Below, piece after piece: positions 27,514-37,222 of a DNA stretch of 64,000 nucleotides (position 1 is its first letter; every line of letters begins with the position of its first letter). Under the pieces are notes generated by a model. It had not been told where the DNA came from. It ran no database searches and saw nothing but the letters and a program-made list of their open reading frames with translations. Source of the stretch: DASUPK01 sp963833375 (GTDB lineage Bacteria; Actinomycetota; Thermoleophilia; Solirubrobacterales; 70-9). The DNA lies in the NCBI GenBank assembly GCA_963833375.1, contig CAWHXR010000010.1:62001-126000 (forward strand), in the 5' to 3' direction. Both the position numbers and the translations under genes were made by a program.

Positions 27514-27989
27514 CCGCCGGCATGCGCCGCGTGGACGGCGGCGATGTCGATCTTCTTCATGGAGTAGACGGCCTCACTGGCGCGCCTTGCCTTCTCCGGA
27601 TCCGGGTCGCCCATCAGCTCGACCACGGCCGTGGGGACGACCTGCCAGGAGACGCCGAAGCGGTCCTTCAGCCAGCCGCAGGGCCCCTCCTCACCGCCGT
27701 CCGTGAGCGCATCCCAGTAGTAGTCGACCTCGTCCTGGTCGTCGCAGGGGATCTGGAACGAGATGGCCTCATCGAAGCTGAACTGCGGGCCGCCGTTGAG
27801 GGCGATGAACTTCTGTCCGTTGAGCTCGAACTCGACGAGCATCACCATCTCGGCGGGACGTCGGCCGCCCGCGCCGTAGGGGATGACCCTGCCCAGCTTG
27901 GAGTCCTTGAAGACGTCGACGTAGAACTTCGCCGCCTCCTCGCCCTCGGTGTCGAACCAGAGACAGGTGGTGAGTGCCTTGTCGGCCAT
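27510..27989 (-). CDS. VOC superfamily protein (PhnB-like)
   Basis: ATG 27989 follows GGAGG by five bases. The 159-residue product starts MADKALTTCLWFDTEGEEAA and contains FALNGG-like FIALNGGPQFSF and GWLKDRFGVSWQVVP, the PhnB/3-demethylubiquinone-9 methyltransferase-like vicinal-oxygen-chelate fold. Many such proteins are of unknown function; some are lyases or resistance proteins. It ends in the shared CTAG with the preceding gene. Confidence 0.85.
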   Translation of the reverse strand: MADKALTTCLWFDTEGEEAAKFYVDVFKDSKLGRVIPYGAGGRRPAEMVMLVEFELNGQKFIALNGGPQFSFDEAISFQIPCDDQDEVDYYWDALTDGGEEGPCGWLKDRFGVSWQVVPTAVVELMGDPDPEKARRASEAVYSMKKIDIAAVHAAHAGG

Positions 27990-28044
27990 CGGTACCTCCA
28001 TGCACGTTGGGTTTCCTCCTAACGACCGGCGGGGGGCCGCGGAG

Positions 28045-28998
28045 TCATCGCTCCCGCAGACGGCGGCGATACGTTCGGTAAAAGCCCGGACCCTTCCGGA
28101 TGAAGTCCCTGAAGCGGGAGAAGCGCCCCTCGGGCAGCTCAAACCCGCCGACGATCCTGCGCGGGACCAGCCGCCACCCCGCGCCCGAGCGGGTGAGGTT
28201 CCCGCGCACCTGCATGTTGCGCTGCCAGGTGAAGTCGGGCGAGTGCCGGTGCACCGTCAGGCACGCCCTGCCCTCCATCAGCGGGAGCGCCGCCGGCTCG
28301 GCCCCGATCTCGATCTCCCTGGCGGCGGCATCGGCTTCGAAGGGGACGCGGACCGCGATCGGAAAGCCGTCGGGCCCCATCCAGCTGAGCACCCCCGTCT
28401 CGTGCTCGGCGAGGAACTCCATGCGCTTGTCCCAAGCCGGTGAGCCATCCGCGGGAGGACCGTGGTCCTCCGGCGGCTCCTCGACGTGGCCGGAGCGGAC
28501 CTCCTCCAGGTGGGCGCCGTGGATGTCGGGTTTCTCGGCCAGGTTTCCTTCGGGCCAGACGAAGATCCGCTCGGGCCGCACCTTGATGTAGAGACGGGCG
28601 TAGTAGAAGTTGAAGATGCCCCTGATCGGCTTCGGCGGGTGCATCTTCTTAGTCGCCGGCAGCTTCGCGGCGGACTCGCGCATGTAGCGATCCGCGTTCG
28701 CCTTCAGGTCATGGTCGTCGATCGTCGCCGTGCCCTGCACGAGCACGCCGATGCCGCTGTCGATCTCCGATCCGGTCGCATCGGAGAAGAGCAGGGCGAC
28801 GCTCGGGTGGCGCGCCGCATCGTCGGCCTTCTTCGGGTAGCCGAGGCCGGTGGTCACGTCGATCGTGGGGCCGCCCTGCGTGTAATAGGGAGTGACCGGC
28901 CAGGTGATCGGCTGCTTTGCGGCGTCGACGGTGGTGAGCTCGCAGGTGACAAAGCGCTCGAAGGCGTCGCGGACCTCCTGCGGCAGGGTGCTGGTCAT
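28045..28998 (-). CDS. Pyridoxamine 5'-phosphate oxidase-like protein, two-domain
   Basis: ATG 28998 (MTSTLPQEV) is chosen over an upstream in-frame start. The ~317 residues appear to hold two flavin-reductase-type split barrels. The first has CELTTVDAAKQPITWPVTPY and ALLFSDATGSEID; the second has EHETGVLSWMGPDGFPIAVRVP. The family binds flavin or F420 and includes oxidases and reductases. The substrate is unknown. Confidence 0.75.
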   Translation of the reverse strand: MTSTLPQEVRDAFERFVTCELTTVDAAKQPITWPVTPYYTQGGPTIDVTTGLGYPKKADDAARHPSVALLFSDATGSEIDSGIGVLVQGTATIDDHDLKANADRYMRESAAKLPATKKMHPPKPIRGIFNFYYARLYIKVRPERIFVWPEGNLAEKPDIHGAHLEEVRSGHVEEPPEDHGPPADGSPAWDKRMEFLAEHETGVLSWMGPDGFPIAVRVPFEADAAAREIEIGAEPAALPLMEGRACLTVHRHSPDFTWQRNMQVRGNLTRSGAGWRLVPRRIVGGFELPEGRFSRFRDFIRKGPGFYRTYRRRLRER

Positions 28999-29092
28999 CG
29001 CGCTGATTCTTGCGAAAGATCGCGCGGGCACGCCCTGCCGGCCGAGCGAAACCTGGTTCGAGTCGCAGTCGATCGTCCCCGGGCGCGTGGGA

Positions 29093-29728
29093 TCAGGGCA
29101 GCTCGCCCGGGAGCACGATCCTCCGCTCGCCGCCCTCCCCGACGACGCGCGGCTCGACCGGCTTCACCTCTTGCACCCTCGCGGCCTCGAGCGCCTCGGC
29201 GGCGTTGGCGAATCCCACCAGGGACTCGAGGTGCTTGATCGTGGGGAAGACGAGCGGCAGCTTCCCCGCGTGATGCCTGTCGAGCGCGTCCTGGGGGGCA
29301 AACCAGCCGGCGTCGACCGTCTCGGAGCCGTCGGGCCGCGGCGGCGAGTGGGCGGGGGCAAGGGCCAGGTAGAAGCGGGTGTCGAAGCGAATCGGGACCA
29401 CCCTGGGGGTGATCCAGCGCGAATACGCGACGAGCTCCTCGGCGGCCACCTGGATTCCGGCCTCCTCGGCCAGCTCCCTGACCGCGGCCGCGCGGTGGGC
29501 CGCCTCGCCGTCGCCGTCGTCGCAGTCGACCGCGCCGCCTGGGAAGACCCAGACGCCCGGCATGAAGCGGGCCTCCGGATTGCGCTGGACGAGCAGGATC
29601 TCGAGGCCACGCTCGGCGTGCTTCCCACCCCGCCGCAGCAGGATCACGGTGGCGGCCGGGCGCGGCACGGCCGGTTCGTCGCCCTCGCCGCGCAGCGGAG
29701 CGCCCCCCGCCTCGGGCAGATCGCTCAC
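29093..29728 (-). CDS. Nudix hydrolase
   Basis: The Nudix box runs from GGAVDCDDGDGE to AAVRELAEEAGI, with the REXXEE metal-binding core near residue 85. It is 211 residues long, with a C-terminal region typical of larger NUDIX proteins acting on CoA or nucleotide substrates, but specificity is not assignable. It lies between the PNPOx-like gene and the divergent rubredoxin. Confidence 0.88.
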   Translation of the reverse strand: MSDLPEAGGAPLRGEGDEPAVPRPAATVILLRRGGKHAERGLEILLVQRNPEARFMPGVWVFPGGAVDCDDGDGEAAHRAAAVRELAEEAGIQVAAEELVAYSRWITPRVVPIRFDTRFYLALAPAHSPPRPDGSETVDAGWFAPQDALDRHHAGKLPLVFPTIKHLESLVGFANAAEALEAARVQEVKPVEPRVVGEGGERRIVLPGELP

Positions 29729-29787
29729 CTGGCTCCGCTCATTCGGACCGGCACGGAACGCGAGCGTACTCGTTAGATTGGCGCCCC

Positions 29788-29973
29788 ATGGCAGCGGAGA
29801 CCACTACCAAGCAGCTCTACATCTGCACCTCGTGCGGATTCATCTACGACCCGGACGAGGGCGATCCCGACGGCGGGGTACCGGCGGGAACCGCGTTCGA
29901 CGACATTCCCGACGACTGGTTCTGCCCCGTCTGCGGAGCCCGGAAGTCGGACTTCGAGCCTTACGAGGAGTAG
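29788..29973 (+). CDS. Rubredoxin
   Basis: The 61-residue electron carrier has an FeS4 site. The ligands are Cys 13 and 16 (CTSCGFIYD) and Cys 46 and 49 (CPVCGARKSDF), in the usual rubredoxin spacing. It is cytoplasmic and acidic. The stop TAG is followed directly by CTA, the reversed bioA stop. Rubredoxins often serve alkane hydroxylases or oxygen-detoxifying enzymes; no such partner is adjacent. Confidence 0.95.
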   Translation: MAAETTTKQLYICTSCGFIYDPDEGDPDGGVPAGTAFDDIPDDWFCPVCGARKSDFEPYEE

Positions 29974-31308
29974 CTATGCCGCTTCGAGCAGGGCCGCGTC
30001 CAGGCGGCCCTTGGCGCCGGCGTCAAGCTCGGCGACCGGATAGGCCGCTCGGATCGACTGCGCGACCACGCCGACCAGTCGCCGCAGGTCCTGCTTGGTG
30101 ATCGCGAGCGGCGGCATCAGCACGATCACGTCGCCGAGCGGGCGAACGATGACGCCCCGCCGGCGGGCCTCCAGCACGACGCGATGACCGAGGCGGAGCT
30201 CGGGGTCGTGCTCGCCGAGGTCGATGCCGACCATCAGCCCGCATTGCCGGACCTCCTGGACCTCGCGCATCCTCTCCACCTGGCCGAGCCACTCCGACAG
30301 CAGGCGGATCTTGGGCTGCAGGCGGACCAGCGTACGGTCGCGCTCGAAGACGTCCAGCGAGGCGATCGCCGCCGCGCAGGCGAGCGGGTTGCCGGTGTAG
30401 GTGTGGCCATGGAAGAAGGTCTTGTACTCGGAGTGGGCGCCGAGGAAGGCCTCGTAGATCCGCTCCCCCGCGAGGGTCGCCGCCAGCGGCATGTAGCCGC
30501 CCGTCAGCCCCTTCGCCACGCAGAGAAGGTCGGGGGAGACGCCCTCCTGCTCGCAGGCGAACATCGTCCCGGTGCGCCCGAAGCCCGTCGCGACCTCATC
30601 GCAGATCAGCAGCGCGCCGTGCCGGTCGCAGAGCCTGCGGACTGCCCGTAGGTAGCCGGGCGGGTGGGTCAGCATCCCGGCAGCGCCCTGGACCAGCGGC
30701 TCGAGCACCACCGCCGCGACCTCCTCCTCGCGCATCGCGAGCAGCCGGGCGATTGCGTCGACGTTGCCCGGCTCCGCGCGATGGGTCTCGAAGAGGAGCG
30801 GCCCGAAGGCGGAGTGGAAGAGGGGCATCCCGCCGACGGACACCGAGCCGATCGTGTCCCCGTGATAGGCGTCCTCGAGGCAGATGAACGAGGTCTTCCT
30901 GACGTGCTGTCCGCCGCGGTGCTGCCAGTACTGGAAGGCCATCTTCAGGGCGACCTCGACGGCGGTGGACCCCGAGTCCGAATAGAAGACGCGGTTGAGA
31001 CCGGCGGGCGCGACCTCGACCAGCCGCGCCGCCAGCTCCGCCGCGCCGGGATGCGAGAGCCCGAGCATCGTTGAGTGCGCGACGCGGTCGAGCTGCTGGC
31101 GAACGGCCTGGTCGATCGCCGGATGGCGATGGCCGTGGACGTTGCACCAGAGCGAGGAGACACCGTCCAGATAACGGCGGCCCTCGGTGTCGATCAGCTC
31201 GGTTCCCTCCGCCGACTCGATCATCAGCGGTTCCTCGCCCACCCAGTCGCGCTGCTGCGTGAACGGGTGCCAGAGGTGATCGTGATCGAGCCGGGCAGCC
31301 TTCTGCAT
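29974..31308 (-). CDS. bioA: Adenosylmethionine-8-amino-7-oxononanoate aminotransferase BioA
   Basis: This PLP enzyme uses S-adenosylmethionine to aminate KAPA to DAPA in biotin synthesis. The motifs are LWHPFTQ near the N-terminus, GVSSLWCNVHGH, LICDEVATGFGRTG, and CVAKGLTGGYMPLAAT with the PLP lysine. ATG 31308 gives ~444 residues, the normal length; the frame runs further up without homology. It is separated from bioBFD by the marR-MFS pair. A TGTGA-N6-TCACA box lies about 72 bases upstream. Confidence 0.94.
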   Translation of the reverse strand: MQKAARLDHDHLWHPFTQQRDWVGEEPLMIESAEGTELIDTEGRRYLDGVSSLWCNVHGHRHPAIDQAVRQQLDRVAHSTMLGLSHPGAAELAARLVEVAPAGLNRVFYSDSGSTAVEVALKMAFQYWQHRGGQHVRKTSFICLEDAYHGDTIGSVSVGGMPLFHSAFGPLLFETHRAEPGNVDAIARLLAMREEEVAAVVLEPLVQGAAGMLTHPPGYLRAVRRLCDRHGALLICDEVATGFGRTGTMFACEQEGVSPDLLCVAKGLTGGYMPLAATLAGERIYEAFLGAHSEYKTFFHGHTYTGNPLACAAAIASLDVFERDRTLVRLQPKIRLLSEWLGQVERMREVQEVRQCGLMVGIDLGEHDPELRLGHRVVLEARRRGVIVRPLGDVIVLMPPLAITKQDLRRLVGVVAQSIRAAYPVAELDAGAKGRLDAALLEAA

Positions 31309-31379
31309 TCGCCGGCAGCAACATATGCCCGGCGCCGGATGGACCCGATCCGGGCTCCCCGGCTCGTCCGAGACACCTC

Positions 31380-31395
31380 TGTGACTCTTGTCACA
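31380..31395. promoter_or_regulatory. Perfect TGTGA-N6-TCACA box (CRP/GlxR-like)
   Basis: TGTGACTCTTGTCACA matches the CRP-family consensus exactly in both half-sites. It sits in the bioA/marR divergent gap, about 72 bases before bioA and 48 before marR, so it could control either gene. No CRP homologue is in the window. Confidence 0.6.
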
Positions 31396-31411
31396 GACCT
31401 TTGCGGCCACG

Positions 31412-31437
31412 AAAAGGTTGCAGGTCTGTAACCTTTT
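31412..31437. promoter_or_regulatory. 26-bp palindrome, likely MarR autoregulatory operator
   Basis: AAAAGGTTGCAGG and TCTGTAACCTTTT are inverted copies with 11 of 13 bases matching. The site ends five bases before the marR start codon and has the size and symmetry of a MarR dimer site. This placement would block transcription of marR and the coupled efflux gene. Confidence 0.6.
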
Positions 31438-31442
31438 CTTCA

Positions 31443-31955
31443 ATGGAAGCAGCGACGCGAGAGAGGAAGCGCACTCGGGCCGGCGAAGACGATCTCGCCC
31501 TCAAGATGGGCGCGATCGTCCTGCGCTGCATGGGCCCCAGGGGGAGCGAGGTCCTCCAGGTGATCGACGAGAGCGGCCTCACCTTCGCGCAGATGAAGTT
31601 CCTGGTCGAGCTCCAGACGCCCGACGAGGACGCGCGCACCGTCACCTCCCTCTCCGAGGAGCTCGGCATCTCAGTCGCCTCCGCCAGCCGCGCCGCCGAC
31701 GGGCTGGTGCGCAAGAAGCTCGCCACGCGAGTCGAGGACCCCAACGACCGGCGCGTCAGGCGCCTCGCGCTCACCGGTAAGGGCCAGGGTCTCGCCGACC
31801 GGATCATCTCCGCCCGCCTGGCAAGCCTCCAGGAGTTCATCGACTCCCTCGAGGCGGGCGAGCGAAAGAAGCTTGAGGCGGCTCTCGACGCGCTCCTGGA
31901 GCGCCCCGAGATCGCCGAGATCTACTCCAACTACCAGAGGAAGGTCAGCCGATGA
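31443..31955 (+). CDS. MarR-family transcriptional regulator
   Basis: The winged-helix repressor is ~170 residues. The DNA-binding helix and wing are visible: LTFAQMKFLVEL, SLSEELGISVASASRAADGLVRKKL, then VEDPNDRRVRRLALTGKG, the family wing. ATG 31443 is used; there is no clear ribosome site, so it may be translated from a very short leader. Its TGA overlaps the MFS start (ATGA), and a 26-bp palindrome just upstream suggests autoregulation. Confidence 0.9.
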   Translation: MEAATRERKRTRAGEDDLALKMGAIVLRCMGPRGSEVLQVIDESGLTFAQMKFLVELQTPDEDARTVTSLSEELGISVASASRAADGLVRKKLATRVEDPNDRRVRRLALTGKGQGLADRIISARLASLQEFIDSLEAGERKKLEAALDALLERPEIAEIYSNYQRKVSR

Positions 31956-33475
31956 CCCGCTACCGGCACCTGATCACGGACGACAACCGCAAGTGGTGGA
32001 CGCTCGGCGCGATGTGCTTCGCGTTGTTCATGGTGATGCTCGACAACACCGTCGTGAACGTCGCCCTGCCGTCGATCCAGCGCGACCTGGACGCGCAGAT
32101 CTCGGAGCTGGAGTGGGTGATCAACGGATACACGCTGACCTTCGCAGTCCTGATCGCAACCGGCGGACGCCTCGGAGACATCTTCGGCCGCCGCCTGATG
32201 TTCCTGGCCGGCGTCGTGATCTTCGCGATCACCTCCGCGACCGCGGGCTTCGCGCAGAACCCCGAGATGCTGATCGCCAGCCGGGCGATCCAGGGGATCG
32301 GCGCCGCGCTGATGATGCCGGCGACGCTCTCGATCATCACGCACGCCTTCCCGGCCGCCGAGCGCGGCAAGGCGATCGGCACCTGGGCCGGTGTCTCGGC
32401 CCTGGCGCTGTCGATCGGGCCGGTGGTCGGCGGGTTCCTCACCGAGTACGTCAGCTGGCGAGCGATCTTCTTCATCAACCTTCCTGTCGCCGCGGGCGCC
32501 GTGGCCGCGACGGTCTTCGCGGTGCGCGAGTCGCGCGACGAAACGGTCAGCGGCCGGGTCGACTATCCGGGCGTGATCGCGCTGACGGCGAGCCTCACCG
32601 CGATCGTCCTGGCGCTGATCGAGGGGAACAGCTGGGGCTGGACCTCGACTGCCATCCTCTCGCTGCTGATCGGCGGGGCGATCGTGCTGGCCGTCTTCGT
32701 CGCGATCGAGCTGCGCGTCAGGGCGCCGATGGTCGAGTTCTCGCTCTTCCGGACGCGACAGTTCATCGGCTCGAACCTGGTCGCCTTCATCATCACCTTC
32801 GCCATGATGGGCACCTTCTTCTTCATGGCGATCTACATGCAGGACATCCTCGGCTACGGGGCGCTCGAGGCCGGGATCAGGTTCCTGCCGACGACGATGG
32901 TGATCGCCGTCGTGGCGCCGATCGCCGGACGGCTGGCCGACAGGCTCGGTCCGGCGACGCCGATGAGCGCCGGGCTCGCGGTGTTGAGCGTCTCGATGTT
33001 CCTGTTCGCGGGGATCGACACGTCCACGACCTACGCGGGGTTGATCATTCCCTTCGTCCTGATGGGCCTCGGCATCGCGCTGGTGATGTCCCCGATGTCG
33101 ACCGCGGCGATGAACGCCGTCAGCGTTCAGAAGTCCGGCGTCGCCTCCGGCGTCCTGCAGATGTCGCGCATGATCGGGGCGTCCGTCGGCATCGCGGCGA
33201 CTGGCGCGATCTTCCAGTCGCAGCTCGGTTCCGGATTCAACCCGGGGCAGCTGGCGACGGCCCCGGAGCAGGCCCGCGCCACCTTCGTGGATGCCCTGGG
33301 CAGCGCGATGCTGCTGGCGGCCTTCGTGGTGGTCAGCGGCCTGATCGTGTCGCTGACCCTGGTCCGCGGCGCGCGCGCGAAGCGGGTCGATGCCCACGCG
33401 GCCGCCGAGGAGAGCGCCGGCGCGGGGCCCGAGGCCACGGTGGCCGAGGACGTGGTGCCCGCAGGCGTCCGCTGA
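31952..33475 (+). CDS. DHA2-family MFS multidrug exporter (EmrB/QacA type)
   Basis: The 507-residue membrane protein has about 14 predicted helices. Motif C is visible in MLDNTVVNVALPSIQRDL, and motif A in GRLGDIFGRRLMF. It is a proton-driven drug or metabolite exporter. It is coupled by a four-base overlap to the MarR repressor, a common regulator-efflux pair. Its position within a split biotin locus may be chance. Confidence 0.93.
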   Translation: MTRYRHLITDDNRKWWTLGAMCFALFMVMLDNTVVNVALPSIQRDLDAQISELEWVINGYTLTFAVLIATGGRLGDIFGRRLMFLAGVVIFAITSATAGFAQNPEMLIASRAIQGIGAALMMPATLSIITHAFPAAERGKAIGTWAGVSALALSIGPVVGGFLTEYVSWRAIFFINLPVAAGAVAATVFAVRESRDETVSGRVDYPGVIALTASLTAIVLALIEGNSWGWTSTAILSLLIGGAIVLAVFVAIELRVRAPMVEFSLFRTRQFIGSNLVAFIITFAMMGTFFFMAIYMQDILGYGALEAGIRFLPTTMVIAVVAPIAGRLADRLGPATPMSAGLAVLSVSMFLFAGIDTSTTYAGLIIPFVLMGLGIALVMSPMSTAAMNAVSVQKSGVASGVLQMSRMIGASVGIAATGAIFQSQLGSGFNPGQLATAPEQARATFVDALGSAMLLAAFVVVSGLIVSLTLVRGARAKRVDAHAAAEESAGAGPEATVAEDVVPAGVR

Positions 33476-33492
33476 GCAGACGCCGGTAGGGG

Positions 33493-34215
33493 TCAGGCGG
33501 CGCGCAGGGTGCTCGCCGCTCGCGGCGAGCCCACGGGAATCCGAACCGTCGGCCAGGAGGAGGGATCGCCCAGGTCCAGACGCGGCAGCGTCTCGACCGC
33601 AACCGCTCCGAGAGCCTCGATGGTCTCGAGGTTCGAGCGCTCCATCGGCGAGGGCTCTTCCGGCCACGGCGTGAGCACAACCGCCGCCACCTCCAGGCCG
33701 GCGGCACGCACGGCCTCGACCGTCAGCAGCGTGTGGTTGATCGTCCCGAGGCCGGGCGACGCCGCGATCACCACCGGCAGCGCCAGGTCGCGGGCCAGGT
33801 CCCTGACCAGATAGCCCGCCGTGAGCGGCACGAGGAACCCGCCCACGCCCTCGCAGACCAGCAGGTTGGCGTCCTCGGTCGCGGCCAGCGCCGCGCCCCG
33901 GATCCGATCGGGATCGATCGGCTCGCCGGCGAGCTCGGCCGCGAGGTGGGGCGAGACGGGCGGGCCGTAGCGATAGGGAGCCACCTCGTCGTCGCCCTGG
34001 GTCGATCCGGCGGCGAGGCGGAGCAACGCGTGGTCCGGCAGCTCCGGTGCGCTCTCCCAGACCTCTGGCCTGAGCGGATGGTCGTCCAGTCCGCTGACGG
34101 CGGGCTTGAAGACCGCGACCCGGTCGCCCGCCGCCCGCGCCGAGCGAGCGATCGCCGCGGCCACCACGGTCTTGCCGACTTCGGTCCCGGTCCCGGTGAC
34201 GAAGAGGCCGCGCAT
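33493..34215 (-). CDS. bioD: Dethiobiotin synthetase BioD
   Basis: This ATP-dependent carboxylase closes the ureido ring of dethiobiotin. The N-terminal P-loop reads FVTGTGTEVGKTVVAAA. KPAVSGL and CEGVGGFLVPL follow in the expected order. ATG 34215 lies just after the bioF stop (34218-34220). It is 240 residues. An open frame joins it to bioF upstream, but that is a by-product of the bioF frameshift. Confidence 0.93.
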   Translation of the reverse strand: MRGLFVTGTGTEVGKTVVAAAIARSARAAGDRVAVFKPAVSGLDDHPLRPEVWESAPELPDHALLRLAAGSTQGDDEVAPYRYGPPVSPHLAAELAGEPIDPDRIRGAALAATEDANLLVCEGVGGFLVPLTAGYLVRDLARDLALPVVIAASPGLGTINHTLLTVEAVRAAGLEVAAVVLTPWPEEPSPMERSNLETIEALGAVAVETLPRLDLGDPSSWPTVRIPVGSPRAASTLRAA

Positions 34216-34217
34216 GG

Positions 34218-35403
<1,186 letters not shown>

Positions 35404-35439
35404 CAGTCGGCGGCTCCTCCGCTTCGCTTCCGGGGCCGC

Positions 35440-36603
35440 CTAATCGCCCCAGCCGGCGGGCGCTGCTTCGCGGTCCTCGGCGGGCCGCGTCGGGTAGGCC
35501 GGCACCTTGCCCTGCTTCTTGATCACCCGCAGCTGCGTTGACGGGTCCCAGAAGTTCGCCTCGGCCTGGCTGTCGATCAGCTCGTCGATCGGGGTCTCGG
35601 GCGTCTCACCCTCGAGCCATCCCGAGCGGTTGTCGGGTCGCGGATTCGCGCCGTTGTCCGGCTGGCGCGCGACGTTGAGGCCGAGCTCCTCGAACATCGC
35701 CCGATCCTCCGCGGGCTCGACGCCGAGGGTCGTGAGGAAGTTCCCCATCATCACGCCGTTCAGCCCGGCCTTGACCCCGAGGGGCGCCAGGTCCTGCAGG
35801 TTCTCGACGCGGCCGCCGCAGAGCCGGAAGAGGGCGTCGGGCAGGATCAGCCGGAAGATCGCCACCCACTTGACGACGTCCCAGGGGTCCATCAGCTCCC
35901 GGTCGCCGAACTTGGTCCCGAGCCGGGGATTGAGCAGGTTGATCGGCACCGAGTCGGGCTCGATTTCGGCGAGCTCGAACGCCATCTCGACCCGCTGCCG
36001 CGGCGACTCCCCGAGATTGAGGATGCCGCCGATGCAGGTCTCGAGGCCGGCGTCCTTGACCGCATCGATCGTGCGCAGCCGTCCCTCGTAGCGGACCGTC
36101 GTCGAGACCTCCGGGTAGTACGAGCGCGCGGACTCGACGTTGTGGTGGACGCGCTGGATGCCGGCCTCCTTGAGCTGCCGGGCGCGCTCCGCCGACATGT
36201 GCCCGATCGAGGCGCAGCGCTTCAGGTTCGTGTGCTCCGAGACCAGCCGCGCGCCCTCGAGCACCTTGGCGAAGTCCCGCTTCGAGAGCCCCTGGCCCTG
36301 GGTGACCATGCAGAAGCGATGGGCGCCCGCCGCCTCGGCGGCCTTCGCGTGCTCGAGGATCTGCTCCGGCTCCATCATCGCGTGCATCGGCGTGTCCGCC
36401 TCGGCATATCGAGACTGCGCGCAGAAGCCGCAGTCCTCGGCGCAGCCGCCTGACTTGGCGTTGACCAGGGAGCACATGTCGGTCGAGTTCCCGAAGCGGT
36501 CCCGGCGCACCTCCCACGCGCGCTCGACCAGCGCGCCGATCTCCTCGTGATCGGTCATGGCGCCGAGCTCGAGCGCCTCGTCGAAGCTGACCAGTGGTGG
36601 CAC
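35440..36603 (-). CDS. bioB: Biotin synthase BioB
   Basis: This radical SAM enzyme inserts sulfur into dethiobiotin. The SAM cluster motif CxxxCxxC is at Cys 54, 58 and 61 (GGCAEDCGFCAQSRY). Other family segments are HRFCMVTQGQG and HNVESARSYYPE. The C-terminus extends beyond the usual core by ~30 residues (WLEGETPETP). GTG 36603 is the start. It is the first gene of bioB-bioF-bioD. Confidence 0.94.
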   Translation of the reverse strand: MPPLVSFDEALELGAMTDHEEIGALVERAWEVRRDRFGNSTDMCSLVNAKSGGCAEDCGFCAQSRYAEADTPMHAMMEPEQILEHAKAAEAAGAHRFCMVTQGQGLSKRDFAKVLEGARLVSEHTNLKRCASIGHMSAERARQLKEAGIQRVHHNVESARSYYPEVSTTVRYEGRLRTIDAVKDAGLETCIGGILNLGESPRQRVEMAFELAEIEPDSVPINLLNPRLGTKFGDRELMDPWDVVKWVAIFRLILPDALFRLCGGRVENLQDLAPLGVKAGLNGVMMGNFLTTLGVEPAEDRAMFEELGLNVARQPDNGANPRPDNRSGWLEGETPETPIDELIDSQAEANFWDPSTQLRVIKKQGKVPAYPTRPAEDREAAPAGWGD

Positions 36604-36635
36604 GGATGAAATCTATGAATGAGACCGGACGACCT

Positions 36636-36780
36636 GGCTTCGCCATCAATCGCGGCCTGGTGGCCGCATCAGGTCGCGGCCACAAGCGGCCGCATCAGGT
36701 CGCGGCCACAAGCGGCCGCCCCACATAAGTCGCGGCGGCTTTTGCCGCCGCTCCCAGGTGGAGCGGCCTGGTGGCCGCTA
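36636..36780. repeat. Composite multi-hairpin repeat, second copy, with internal 26-bp tandem
   Basis: In order it holds GCGGCCTGGTGGCCGC, two tandem 26-bp units (36666-36691 and 36692-36717, each with GCGGCCACAAGCGGCC), GCGGCGGCTTTTGCCGCCGC and GCGGCCTGGTGGCCGC. Order and spacers match 3272-3364, with one hairpin unit added. It lies between bioB and the cupin gene, which are on the same strand. Not a CRISPR: units are palindromic, with no variable spacers. Confidence 0.85.
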
Positions 36781-36782
36781 GG

Positions 36783-37166
36783 TCAGTCCCAGGAGAAGTC
36801 CTCGACGATCTCGGCGTCGCCCTGAGCCCGGGGGCTGACGGCTAGCAGCTCGAGCCCTTCGTCCCCGGCCTCGAAGGCCCGGGTGACCTCGGGGCTGACG
36901 CGGATCGCGTCGAGCGCGGTCACGTCCTTGACCTCGTCGTCCAGCTTCACCCGGCCGCTCCCGGAGAGCACGACGTAGACCTCCTCGGCGCTCTCGTGCC
37001 GGTGGGCGAAGGCGTGGCGCTTGCCGGGCTTGACCCTCTGGAGCGAGATCCCGAGCTGAGTCGAGTCGAGGTCGCCATGGGCGAACCGAGCCTCCTGAAC
37101 CTCTCCGAAGCCCTGGGCAGCGGCCAGATCCTCGACCTCGCGCAGGTTCTTGATCGTGTAGCTCAC
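36783..37166 (-). CDS. Cupin-domain protein
   Basis: The 127-residue single cupin has GTG as start. The metal-binding motifs are HAFAHRHESAEEVYVVLSG (His/Glu ligands) and a later VTRAFEAGDEGLELL. Such small cupins include isomerases and dioxygenases, but no substrate is evident. The stop is just beyond the multi-hairpin repeat. Confidence 0.85.
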   Translation of the reverse strand: MSYTIKNLREVEDLAAAQGFGEVQEARFAHGDLDSTQLGISLQRVKPGKRHAFAHRHESAEEVYVVLSGSGRVKLDDEVKDVTALDAIRVSPEVTRAFEAGDEGLELLAVSPRAQGDAEIVEDFSWD

Positions 37167-37222
37167 AACCGCAACCTATAGCCGCCGGGATCCCCGATCA
37201 AACCGCGCCTAAGCTGTGGCGC

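Noticed and set aside
36666..36717. Tandem 26-bp repeats as a CRISPR array
   Set aside because: There are only two units, palindromic and adjacent, with no spacers and no cas genes.
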